Assembly: GCA_021372475.1 (NCBI GenBank)
Contig: JAJFUJ010000083.1
Location: 1-39,118 of the forward strand
Reading direction: 5' to 3'
DNA from: Chloroflexota bacterium
GTDB lineage: Bacteria; Chloroflexota; Anaerolineae; UBA1429
DNA length: 39,118 nt
Positions within the stretch are counted from its first letter, which is position 1. Each line of letters starts with the position of its first letter. Both the position numbers and the translations under genes were made by a program. Under the pieces are notes generated by a model, which was not told the origin of the DNA, did no database searches, and saw only the letters and a program-made list of their open reading frames with translations. Positions 1-7,879 of the stretch are shown here, one piece after another.

Positions 1-899
1 CCAGCAGAGCCGCTAGTATCGCCTTCCATCGTCGGCATATGGTCAGGGCGCATAGGCCCATCAAAACCAACCTCGAGGTAGGTCTTCATGGCCTGCACCA
101 TATCGGTATTCCCTTCTTGATCATGGAACAACTCGTGAAAATGGGTTGCGCTGCCTTGGACGTTTCTGAAATGAGCAAAGAAAAGCTTTTTCTGAGCGGC
201 GAAAGACTTGATGAGGGGAATCACGTCGATTCCCATCTCGCTAAAGCAGCCCTGACAAAACGTCAATCCGTTCATTGGGCTGGGCACAAGAGCAAATAGC
301 CGCTGAAAGCTCTCGGAGCTGGTCATGATGCGCCCGATGCCGCGAGTGGGCGAAAGAGGTGGATCGTCAGGATGCATCGCTAACTGCACATTGGCTTCCT
401 CAGCCACAGGGATAACGGCCCGCAGGAAATACTCCAGCGCACCCCAAAGCTGCTCCTCGGTCACAATCCCAGCTTCCGTGGGTCCGCCGCGTTCCATATC
501 CGCATGGTCGTAACTCGTGGCCAGCGCCTCGCCGCGCACACGCGTCGTCAGTGAAGTGCGCTGCCACCCCAGGACGGCCATCCAGTTGTAGCACAGCGTC
601 GGGATGCCGGCATGCCCCATATTGCGCAATGACTTGCAAAACTTGTCGATATCCTCATCCCGCCCGGGCAGCCCCAGCTTTACCCGGTCCGGGATGGGAA
701 TCCCTTCGCTCACCAACCATTTAAGCCCGGCATCCTCGATGCGCTTGCGGGTGTACAGCCATCCTTGATACTGCCAGACGCCGTCCTGGTAATAGTCCTT
801 AGGCACACCATAAACGATGCCGGTTGCACTCATCTGAACGGTCAGACGCAGATAAGATTCGCTTAGGTCAGGCGGAAAGATACAGATCTGGATGGGCAT
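1..899 (-). CDS. uxuA: Mannonate dehydratase-like protein (UxuA family), 3' end cut by window edge
   Basis: The reading frame opens at an ATG at 899 behind a purine-rich ribosome site (AGGGGG) and stays open to the window edge, so about 299 residues are visible and the C-terminus is missing. UxuA dehydrates D-mannonate to 2-keto-3-deoxygluconate in the cytoplasmic uronate pathway. Visible family marks are the HPDDPP motif in the middle of the protein, an FAHFRNVQG stretch, and a MRPDHMPTMEGD block near the visible end, all typical of this TIM-barrel family. It is the last visible gene of a leftward operon, 26 bases after the M20 hydrolase gene. The association with a short-chain dehydrogenase fits uronate chemistry. 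The superfamily call is firm. Exact substrate is less sure, because UxuA-like paralogues of unknown substrate are common. Confidence 0.82.
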   Translation of the reverse strand, partial: MPIQICIFPPDLSESYLRLTVQMSATGIVYGVPKDYYQDGVWQYQGWLYTRKRIEDAGLKWLVSEGIPIPDRVKLGLPGRDEDIDKFCKSLRNMGHAGIPTLCYNWMAVLGWQRTSLTTRVRGEALATSYDHADMERGGPTEAGIVTEEQLWGALEYFLRAVIPVAEEANVQLAMHPDDPPLSPTRGIGRIMTSSESFQRLFALVPSPMNGLTFCQGCFSEMGIDVIPLIKSFAAQKKLFFAHFRNVQGSATHFHELFHDQEGNTDMVQAMKTYLEVGFDGPMRPDHMPTMEGDTSGSA

Positions 900-925
900 A
901 TGTTTCCCCCTATTCCTGGCGATGC

Positions 926-2104
926 TCAGCCTTGCACGCCCAGGTAAGTAATGACCGTTGCCAAGTAAACTTGCGTACTGCGTACAATGTCGCTAACGTT
1001 AACCCATTCCACATCCGCATGGGCAGTAGTACTGCCGGTGCCATGCGCCACAACCGGTATCCCACCTTCGCGTGCGATGACATTGACATCGCTCACGCTG
1101 AGCGCTCCCACGAGCTGCAACGCTTCGCCGACCACCGTTTGATAGGCGCTGCGCAGCGCGCTAACAATCTGTTCATCTGGGTTCACCTCGTATCCAAGGC
1201 CGTTGCCGAACAGCTTGGTATCGATTTGCAGCCCGGCTGGCTTTTCAACAGAAGCAATAAGCTGGTTGAACATGCGCTCCACATCTTCCCATGACTTGTC
1301 AGGCCAGTAACGGTGCACGCCGTTCATGAACGCTTTGGCTGGCACACGGTTATAGAAATCACCGCTGTGAATCTGGCCAAGAAAGAATGTCTCCGGTCCC
1401 AGCAGCGGGTCGGGCTTCTGAGCCCAGGCAGCGTTGTATTCAAGCATACGGCCTGCCAGCTTTACCGCATAGTCAAGCGGATTGGGAATGCCGAGCGGAC
1501 GGGCTTCATTTTCGTGCAGGGCTTTGCCTTCACGCGTGATTTCACACTCATACAACGCCTGGCCTTTGCCCCGTATCGGCAGGGCGTCGCATTGGCCTTC
1601 GGTAACAAGGGCCGCATCGACGAACACATCGCCCCGCGCCAGCAGCGCCTTGAGCCCCTGCATATGCCCAACCGGCGCCTCATGCAGGGAATGCGTGGCC
1701 AATATCAGGTTGCCGTTGAGCCGTACATCGTTTTCCAGCAGCACACGTGCAGTCTCGACCATCGCGGCGATGCCGGACTTCATATCGCCCGCGCCCCGCC
1801 CGACGATGCGGTCACCCTCAATGTAAGGAGCCGCGTGCGATGTGTGTATCGTATCCAGATGGCCGTCCAGGGTCAGGGTGAGACCACCGGGCTTGCCCAA
1901 CAAGCGCGTGACCGTCGAGGGGCTGCGCGGGAAATCGTTCAGCACCTGCACCTCGAGGCCAAGTGCGCGCAGTTGCTGGACATAATAGGCAGTGACATCC
2001 TCCGCATCGCCCGTTGGGCTGGGGATGCGCACCATTTCGTAGGTCAGGTCGCGTAGGTGTTCCGCGCTGATTGAAGCAAACAACCGATTGAGTAAGTCGT
2101 CCAT
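926..2104 (-). CDS. M20-family metallohydrolase (ArgE/DapE/YgeY-like)
   Basis: This is a 392-residue cytoplasmic metallohydrolase of the M20 family, which hydrolyses amide bonds in N-acyl amino acids, small peptides and similar compounds using a two-metal centre. Visible motifs are DGHLDTI (first ligand His82), GRGAGDMKSG (Asp107 bridging) and a C-terminal HGTGSTTAHADVEWV with the last His ligand. The usual Glu-Glu pair that supplies the general base is replaced by His141-Glu142 in SLHEAPVGH. A lid/dimerisation domain with EGKALHENE lies in the middle. The ATG at 2104 follows an AAGGAA site and comes 9 bases after the dehydrogenase gene, so the two are probably co-transcribed. In this operon it may deacylate an N-acylated intermediate before or after transamination. 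That role is inference. Confidence 0.8.
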   Translation of the reverse strand: MDDLLNRLFASISAEHLRDLTYEMVRIPSPTGDAEDVTAYYVQQLRALGLEVQVLNDFPRSPSTVTRLLGKPGGLTLTLDGHLDTIHTSHAAPYIEGDRIVGRGAGDMKSGIAAMVETARVLLENDVRLNGNLILATHSLHEAPVGHMQGLKALLARGDVFVDAALVTEGQCDALPIRGKGQALYECEITREGKALHENEARPLGIPNPLDYAVKLAGRMLEYNAAWAQKPDPLLGPETFFLGQIHSGDFYNRVPAKAFMNGVHRYWPDKSWEDVERMFNQLIASVEKPAGLQIDTKLFGNGLGYEVNPDEQIVSALRSAYQTVVGEALQLVGALSVSDVNVIAREGGIPVVAHGTGSTTAHADVEWVNVSDIVRSTQVYLATVITYLGVQG

Positions 2105-2113
2105 GCCTATTCC

Positions 2114-2887
2114 TTAGAGGATCGTATAACCGCCGTCAATCACGACGGTGGCGCCGGTAACATAGCTGGAAGCTTCCGAGGCTAAAAATACTGCCAGGGG
2201 GCCTAGTTCCTCCGGTGAGCCAGGGCGTTTGAGCGGGATTGCGGGAATCCAAACACCACCGTATTGGGGATCGTCGAAAAACGGCTTGGCCATTGCCGTG
2301 CCCATATAGCCCGGGGCAATAGCGTTGACGCGAATGCCGTACTCGGCCCATTCCGCCGCCAGCGACTTAGTCAGGTGCATCACCGCCGCCTTGGAGGTAT
2401 TATAGGATGCCTGCTCCTGAGGATAGTTAACGATCATCCCCGACATAGAGGCAATGTTGGTAATGACGCCCCCGCCGCCGCGCGCGAGCATATGTTTGGC
2501 CGCTGCCTGGCAGCCGTAAAACACGCCGTTGAGGTTAACATCCATCACCTCGCGCCAGTCTTCCTCGGATACATCCTCGGCGGGGCACCATTTGGTTATC
2601 CCGGCGTTGTTCATCAAGATATCGATGCGTCCGAAAGCCTGCACCGCCTGTTCGATCATCGCATAGACGCTGGCGCGCTGGCGCACATCGGTAGGGATAT
2701 AGACGGAGCGCCTGCCAAGCATCTGCACTTCGCGCACGGTTTGTCGGCCGGTTTCAGGATTCAGCTCAGCAACCACCACATCCGCTCCGGCCTCGGCATA
2801 TGCCAGGCAAAATACCTTGCCTAACCCCTGTCCGCCGCCTGTCACGACCGCGACCTTGCCTTGCAGTGAGAATTTGTCCAGTATCAT
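2114..2887 (-). CDS. Short-chain dehydrogenase/reductase (mannonate/gluconate dehydrogenase type)
   Basis: This 257-residue classical SDR oxidises or reduces a secondary alcohol or ketone with NAD(H). The Rossmann signature TGGGQGLG is at residues 16-23. An acidic residue (Glu41) ends the second strand, which favours NAD over NADP. NNAG is at 93-96, and the catalytic Tyr162-x3-Lys166 pair lies in SYNTSKAAV. Length is standard. The start ATG at 2887 follows a GGGGG ribosome site 15 bases after the aminotransferase gene. Some Firmicutes use an SDR as D-mannonate oxidoreductase next to UxuA, so fructuronate/mannonate interconversion is a reasonable guess here. A gluconate-5-dehydrogenase or KduD-like role is the alternative. 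The fold assignment is certain; the substrate is inferred from context only. Confidence 0.88.
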   Translation of the reverse strand: MILDKFSLQGKVAVVTGGGQGLGKVFCLAYAEAGADVVVAELNPETGRQTVREVQMLGRRSVYIPTDVRQRASVYAMIEQAVQAFGRIDILMNNAGITKWCPAEDVSEEDWREVMDVNLNGVFYGCQAAAKHMLARGGGGVITNIASMSGMIVNYPQEQASYNTSKAAVMHLTKSLAAEWAEYGIRVNAIAPGYMGTAMAKPFFDDPQYGGVWIPAIPLKRPGSPEELGPLAVFLASEASSYVTGATVVIDGGYTIL

Positions 2888-2902
2888 GTAAGCCCCCTTT
2901 GC

Positions 2903-4261
2903 CTAGAGACTCGACAATGTGTCGGCCACACAGCCATCAAGGATAGCGAGCATCTCTTCCAGCTCTTCGGCCGTAACGATGAGCGGCGGAGCCAGCGCAA
3001 TCCACTGTGGGTCAAAGCGAATAATCAAGCCGCGCTCCTGCGCCAGCAGACCAATGCGCTTGCCGATCGCGGTTTCATCTGAGAAAGGCTCTTTTGTGCG
3101 CGAATCGCGTACAAGCTCGATGCCCCACAGCAAGCCCTTGCCGCGCACCTCGCCAAAGATGCCGTAGTGCTGCCCCATTTCGAGCAGCTTGCGCTGCAGA
3201 AGCGCGCCCATCGCGCGGGCATTGGCCGGCAGGTCGCGCTCGATAATCTCCCTGGTGGAGGCAATGCCGGCCGTTGCGCTGAGAGGATTGCCAGCGAACG
3301 TATGGCCGTGGCCGAACTCGATGCCGGCTTCCTCCGGCCCCCAGAAGGCAGAATTAACGCGGTCGTTCCAGATGGTAGCGGCCAGAGGCGCATATCCGCT
3401 GGAAAGTCCTTTACCCAGGCACAGAATATCCGGAGTTACGCCAAAGGTCTGCGCACCGAACATCTGACCGGTGCGCCCCATGCCGGTTATCATCTCGTCC
3501 AAGATGAGCAGCACGTCGAATTCATCGCAGATTTGGCGCAGCCTGGGCAGATATTCCGGCGGGGGAACCAGTATTCCGCCCGTATTGCCGATAGGCTCAA
3601 CAATCACAGCGGATACTGTCTGCGGTCCTTCCAAGGCGATAACCTGCCGCAGGTACTCGGCGCAGAAAATACCACAGTCGGGATAAGTCTTTTGATAGGG
3701 GCAGCGATAGCAGTGCACCGTCGGGATATGGATAAATCCCTCCGGCAGCGGCTCAAACGGAACACGCCGTTTGGGCGTGCCTGTGGCCGCCATCGCGCCG
3801 AGGGTCGCACCATGGTATCCCCAATAGCGTGAGATAACCTTGTACTTGGTCGGGTGGCCGGCCTGCTTCCAGTACTGGCGGGCCAGCTTCATCGCCGTCT
3901 CGGTGGCTTCAGAGCCGGAGGAAAGCAGCTTGACGGTGTTCAGCTCCCCGGGGGCTAGGCTGGCCAGCAGCTCGCAACATTCGATCGCCGGGGCATTTGT
4001 GCCGTGCAACGGGGCTGCGAAAGTGAGTTTATCGAGCTGGTCGTGCATCGCCTTGAGCACGCGGGGATTGTGGTGGCCGACCGCCACGACAAAAATGCCC
4101 GAGAGAGCGTCCCAGTAGTGCTTGCCATCGATATCCCAACAGTGCACGCCCTCAGCATGGTCGAAAATCAACGGCTGCTTTACGAATGTACTCATCTGGC
4201 GGAAATCCAGCATACTGTGCTTTAATACATCCGGATCCCTGACTTGATCGTGATCGAGCAT
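2903..4261 (-). CDS. Class III (omega) aminotransferase, PLP-dependent, with four-Cys insertion
   Basis: This 452-residue fold-type I aminotransferase moves an amino group between a primary amine or omega-amino acid and a keto acid such as pyruvate. PLP-site residues are visible: GSEAT at 116-120 (phosphate binding), Asp255 in ILDEM, and the Schiff-base Lys284 in LCLGKGLSSG. An insertion at 184-200 carries Cys184-x2-Cys187 and Cys196-x3-Cys200, a pattern I associate with taurine-pyruvate and related aminotransferases. The ATG at 4261 sits behind a strong GGGAGG site 23 bases after the glycyl radical enzyme gene. It probably supplies a keto or aldehyde intermediate to its operon partners. Substrate cannot be read from the sequence. 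Confidence 0.88.
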   Translation of the reverse strand: MLDHDQVRDPDVLKHSMLDFRQMSTFVKQPLIFDHAEGVHCWDIDGKHYWDALSGIFVVAVGHHNPRVLKAMHDQLDKLTFAAPLHGTNAPAIECCELLASLAPGELNTVKLLSSGSEATETAMKLARQYWKQAGHPTKYKVISRYWGYHGATLGAMAATGTPKRRVPFEPLPEGFIHIPTVHCYRCPYQKTYPDCGIFCAEYLRQVIALEGPQTVSAVIVEPIGNTGGILVPPPEYLPRLRQICDEFDVLLILDEMITGMGRTGQMFGAQTFGVTPDILCLGKGLSSGYAPLAATIWNDRVNSAFWGPEEAGIEFGHGHTFAGNPLSATAGIASTREIIERDLPANARAMGALLQRKLLEMGQHYGIFGEVRGKGLLWGIELVRDSRTKEPFSDETAIGKRIGLLAQERGLIIRFDPQWIALAPPLIVTAEELEEMLAILDGCVADTLSSL

Positions 4262-4284
4262 TCACGACCTCCCAATAATCGTCT

Positions 4285-6387
4285 TCACTCCATAGCCTGG
4301 GTTGAGCGGTTGATAATCATCTCCTGCCAGTCTTTGCTCAAGGTAACAAAGCGCGCCGACCAGCCGGAGACGCGCACGGCCAAAGTAGCGTAGTGCTCGG
4401 GGTGAGCCTGCGCCTCGCGCAATACAGCGTTATCGATGACATCGATATGCATAAAGATGCCCCCGAGGCGGATAAAAGTTCTGAGCAGCCCGACGAGCGA
4501 ATCCACACCCTCTTGCCCGCTGACAGCGCTGGGGTGGAGCTTGAGCTCCAGCGCCGTCCCATTGGGCAGGCGCACCAGGTCCATCGCACAGTGCGAGGCA
4601 ATCACCGCGGTTGGCCCCTGGCGGTCTGAGCCGGGGGACGGTGAAAAGTTCGTAGCCAGGATATCGCCGGCATGATGCCCGGCCGCACTGGCGCCGCGCT
4701 GCGGACGCCATTCGATCTCACGGCCAAAAGTGCTGACCCCTGCCGGACGCAACACACCGCAGCGCTCGTGGACCGCCTCAACCGCGGCCAGGAAATCATC
4801 GAAGACGCGCTTGGTCATCGCGTCGGCCTCGGCATCGCCATTGCCGTAAGTCGGGTAACGGTTCTTGATGTGCAGGCGCAGCGTTTCCTGCCCCGCCCAG
4901 TCGCTGCGCAGGCATTCCACAAAAGCGGGCAGCGTCAACGCACGCTCATCGTATACTAGGCGCTTGATCGCGAGCAGGGCATTGCCCGCATCCGGCAGCC
5001 CACCGGCATGCGGGGAGTAGACGTTATAATGGGCGCCGCGGTCGGTATAGCCGCGTCCGCGCTCGATGCAGTCCTCGGTGAGTAAGGAAACAAGCGCGCT
5101 GGGCGCGCCGTCGGTAGCAAACTTATCCCCTTCGGCATGTATAGCCCGCACTTGGTCAGCCAGCGCTGTACGGAAAGCAGTGTACAGTTCCTCGAAATCC
5201 GCATAATCGGCGGTATGGCCGTTGCACACCCCCAGCACCTGTTGCAGGATGGCCAGGGTGTCAAAAGGTCGGTAAGCAAAATGCGTCTTGCCGGGAATCT
5301 GAATCTCCCAACAGCCATCATTCGCAAAGCCGCGCGCCTCGACCAGGTCATAACCAAAGCGCTGCAGCGCAGCGATGATCAAGTCTTCGTTGTAAACGGC
5401 CACCATCCCGCCCCCGCGGCGCTGCACCTCGGCGATGCGCCTGAGCAGCTTCTCCGGGCTGCGAGAACTGATGCGTACGGCAATCGGGTAATCGCTGATG
5501 CCCAGTTCCTCCACAATATCCAGAACCAGGTAGGTAAGCTCGTTGGTCAGGTCGCGCCCGGCAGCATCGCAGCCGGAGAGCACGATATTCTGGTAATATT
5601 GGCCATCTCCTGAAACTCCGCTAAAAGTATCGCGGCTGCCGACCCACTCGCAGCCTTTGATCCAGAAATGCGCCAAAAGCTCGCGCGCCTCATCGAGCGA
5701 AATGATGCCGGCGGCGAGATCGCTCTGGAGCAAAGGGCCCAACATCTCATCGATGCGCCCGATGCCGGGCCAGTTGCCGCACAGGCGTTGAAAGTCGAAC
5801 AACAACCATAGCGCCTGGATAGCCTCGCGGAAGGTGCGCGGGGGGTTTCCCGGCACACTGCGAAGGGCTTCCAGCACCGCGGCATAATGAACACGCTGCT
5901 CGCCAGTAGATGTAGACACGAGCTGTTCCAGGGCTTGCACATAGCGCCACTGCCAGAGGCAAGCCGCATCGATGCAGGAGCGCATCGCCTGCAGGGTATC
6001 TACGCCGCGCTCGTCCAGACCGCCGCGTGCCAAACGTTCATCGATTTGCAGGCGCAGGCCGCGGTAGCCCAGCTTGAGTGCGCTGGCGAAACCAAGTGTC
6101 ACGTGGCTAATGCTGCTATAGGCCGGCTTGCCCTGGACATATACGGGCAGCCGATGGAAGGTAGCCTGCTGCAGCGTCGCCGCGCCGACCAGCAGTTCAT
6201 GCGGGTCAATGCGCAGGGGCGCATTGGCCGCAATCAGACCGACTGCGCGGGCATAACGCTGCTCTGCGCTGGCATCCTGCAGGCCGGGAATGTCATCCAG
6301 CGTCAACGGCAGATCGACGAGTGAACGGCCCCATTCGCCATGTAAAACGCACTCATTAAGCTGCCGGGTTGACAGGCATAACTTCAT
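4285..6387 (-). CDS. Glycyl radical enzyme, pyruvate-formate-lyase superfamily, short divergent type
   Basis: This is a 700-residue oxygen-sensitive radical enzyme. The C-terminal glycyl radical box reads VRVSGWSARF with Gly675, followed by the usual tail (SKDWQEMIINRS). The thiyl-radical Cys359 lies in GCWEIQIPGK. The Cys-x-Glu361 arrangement is the one found in dehydratase-type members (glycerol, choline, propanediol, hydroxyproline enzymes) rather than in pyruvate formate-lyase. A conserved DCIERGRG block is at 439-446. At 700 residues it is shorter than well-studied members (about 760-900). It is the first gene of a leftward five-gene operon with a promoter-like element at 6521-6549. Such enzymes need a radical-SAM activase, and none is encoded in the window. 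A C-C, C-O or C-N lyase/dehydratase on an operon-specific substrate is likely, but the substrate is unknown. Confidence 0.88.
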   Translation of the reverse strand: MKLCLSTRQLNECVLHGEWGRSLVDLPLTLDDIPGLQDASAEQRYARAVGLIAANAPLRIDPHELLVGAATLQQATFHRLPVYVQGKPAYSSISHVTLGFASALKLGYRGLRLQIDERLARGGLDERGVDTLQAMRSCIDAACLWQWRYVQALEQLVSTSTGEQRVHYAAVLEALRSVPGNPPRTFREAIQALWLLFDFQRLCGNWPGIGRIDEMLGPLLQSDLAAGIISLDEARELLAHFWIKGCEWVGSRDTFSGVSGDGQYYQNIVLSGCDAAGRDLTNELTYLVLDIVEELGISDYPIAVRISSRSPEKLLRRIAEVQRRGGGMVAVYNEDLIIAALQRFGYDLVEARGFANDGCWEIQIPGKTHFAYRPFDTLAILQQVLGVCNGHTADYADFEELYTAFRTALADQVRAIHAEGDKFATDGAPSALVSLLTEDCIERGRGYTDRGAHYNVYSPHAGGLPDAGNALLAIKRLVYDERALTLPAFVECLRSDWAGQETLRLHIKNRYPTYGNGDAEADAMTKRVFDDFLAAVEAVHERCGVLRPAGVSTFGREIEWRPQRGASAAGHHAGDILATNFSPSPGSDRQGPTAVIASHCAMDLVRLPNGTALELKLHPSAVSGQEGVDSLVGLLRTFIRLGGIFMHIDVIDNAVLREAQAHPEHYATLAVRVSGWSARFVTLSKDWQEMIINRSTQAME

Positions 6388-6488
6388 AATAATCTCTTTT
6401 GCTCCATGAAATCAGGCGCTAAACTGATTCTGGTGCCAGCCCGACACCATATCATCAGGTTGCGCTGATTCAGGTATATCTCTCACAC

Positions 6489-6526
6489 TATAATGGCAGG
6501 CTATTCTTTAACGCTGTCCCATTATA
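6489..6526. repeat. Inverted repeat with opposing TATAAT boxes between two divergent operons
   Basis: TATAATGG at 6489-6496 is mirrored by CCATTATA at 6519-6526, and the similarity extends imperfectly inward (CAG against CTG). Each arm contains a perfect -10-like TATAAT on its own strand, pointing inward, so rightward and leftward transcripts would start facing each other and overlap by a few bases. It could equally be an operator for a dimeric regulator. The rest of this 249-base gap shows no gene. Confidence 0.45.
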
Positions 6527-6549
6527 TCAAAGGCTTTGGCTAAAGTGAA
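6521..6549 (-). promoter_or_regulatory. Probable sigma-70-type promoter of the glycyl radical enzyme operon
   Basis: Read leftward, TTCACT (6549-6544) is followed by a 17-base spacer and TATAAT (6526-6521). The -10 is perfect and the -35 matches TTGACA at four of six positions. Transcription would start near 6514 and give a leader of about 130 bases before the ATG at 6387. Confidence 0.5.
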
Positions 6550-6636
6550 AGCTGATAGTTGGCTTGCATGCTGCTCGGCTCCTATCTACAATGCATGAAA
6601 CTAGCCCGTTGCTGGCTGGGTATTTAAGGAGGCACG

Positions 6637-7869
6637 ATGGCTTATCCTGTGCATTGGTACCAGTTTACAGAACACCCGAGCTCGGACTCATGCTGGTCTC
6701 TTTCGGTTGGCCCGGATGGGAGGATATATGCTTCGGCATGCGATGAGCACTCTCCCGGCGGTTTTGTAAAGGTTGTACGCTACAATGAACAAACCGATTC
6801 TCTCGATTATTTGTTTAATCTGGATGAGCTTGTAGAAGACCCGCACAATTCGGGACGCGCTACGCAGTGCAAGATTCACTATTCATTCGCGCCGTCGATG
6901 CACGACGGGATTATGTTTATGGCGACGCACCTTTCCGGGCCGCCGATTGACCAGCCGGCTTATTCTCCATGGCGTTCCTGGCATGACCCCAAACGCTGCT
7001 TCCGTGGTTCCGCGCTACTAGCTTGGGATACGCATACCGACCAGATGTTGTGGTGGGATACCATCATTCCCAAAGAGGGCTGCCGCTGCCTGGCGCTGGA
7101 TGAGGAGCGCAGCTTGCTCTATGCTCTCGGCTACCCGCGCGACCACATGTACCAGTATAACCTGGCCACCCGCGAACGCCGCGACCTGGGACGCATCGGC
7201 TCGATCAACTCGCAGGTGTTGGTGCTGGATAAGCTCCATCGCGTATGGACCACAAGCGACTATGGACGCCTGGTGCGTTATGACCCGCAAAAGGACCGCC
7301 TTGAATCTGGGCTGGAACCTTTGCCGCATAATCCGCAATTCCAAACCGGCTGGCACTCGGTGTTTTATGATGCCGTGTTCGCACCTGACAGCCAATCCAT
7401 CTTTGCCTGCTCCTGGATCGCCCAGCCACGCCTGATGCGCATCTGGCTGTACGAGGGCGAATGGGGTCGGGTCGAGGATTTGGGCCCGGCTACCCAGGAC
7501 CGCGATTTGACTATTCCCATCGATACCTTCAAAGACCACTGCGGCGGCATGACTCTCGGCGGCGACGGGATGATTTATTATGTCGCCTCACGCTGGCGCG
7601 ACGAAAAATATAACCCGATGTCCCCTGACCACGCTGAGCGCGAGGGCGTCGTCTGGCGTCTAAACCCGGATACCTACGAAAAAACCGAGGTTGCGGTACT
7701 GCAGCGGCCGGGCGAGTTCGCGCAGTACGTCTCGCGAGGCGCTGTGGACCATAACGGCAATTTATTCTTCGGCCATGTGGGACCGATGCCCGTGGGTATT
7801 TTCAGAGTCGATATGCCTGCCGACCATAGACGGCGTGACGCCCATCTGCCCATCCGCGTATGGGGATAA
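6637..7869 (+). CDS. Predicted cytoplasmic beta-propeller protein, possible lyase-like role
   Basis: This 410-residue protein has no signal peptide and no membrane segments. It shows repeated short beta-blade patterns, with recurring units such as GPDGRIYAS, LDEERSLLYALGY, GGDGMIYYVAS and DHNGNLFFGHVG at roughly 40-60 residue spacing, as in SMP-30/YVTN-like propellers. The middle holds a Trp/His/Asp-rich stretch (SPWRSWHDPKRCFRGS) that looks like a conserved surface patch. The start is well fixed by AAGGAGG seven bases upstream. It heads a three-gene operon with a second propeller protein and a GH106-like glycosidase, which suggests a role on the same saccharide. Several polysaccharide lyase families are propellers, so a lyase is possible. 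I do not recognise the exact family. Confidence 0.7.
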   Translation: MAYPVHWYQFTEHPSSDSCWSLSVGPDGRIYASACDEHSPGGFVKVVRYNEQTDSLDYLFNLDELVEDPHNSGRATQCKIHYSFAPSMHDGIMFMATHLSGPPIDQPAYSPWRSWHDPKRCFRGSALLAWDTHTDQMLWWDTIIPKEGCRCLALDEERSLLYALGYPRDHMYQYNLATRERRDLGRIGSINSQVLVLDKLHRVWTTSDYGRLVRYDPQKDRLESGLEPLPHNPQFQTGWHSVFYDAVFAPDSQSIFACSWIAQPRLMRIWLYEGEWGRVEDLGPATQDRDLTIPIDTFKDHCGGMTLGGDGMIYYVASRWRDEKYNPMSPDHAEREGVVWRLNPDTYEKTEVAVLQRPGEFAQYVSRGAVDHNGNLFFGHVGPMPVGIFRVDMPADHRRRDAHLPIRVWG

Positions 7870-7879
7870 GGAGTTTATC

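Noticed and set aside
1313-2056. Long open frame opposite the M20 hydrolase gene
   Set aside because: It lies entirely antisense to a gene with clear family motifs, has no ribosome site and shows no recognisable domain. It is a by-product of codon bias.
2903-6387. Taurine/isethionate desulfonation pathway (taurine-pyruvate-like aminotransferase plus glycyl radical lyase)
   Set aside because: The radical enzyme is about 130 residues shorter than isethionate lyases and has Cys-Trp-Glu. No sulfite reductase, sulfonate transporter or alcohol dehydrogenase of that pathway is present, and the partners are uronate-like.
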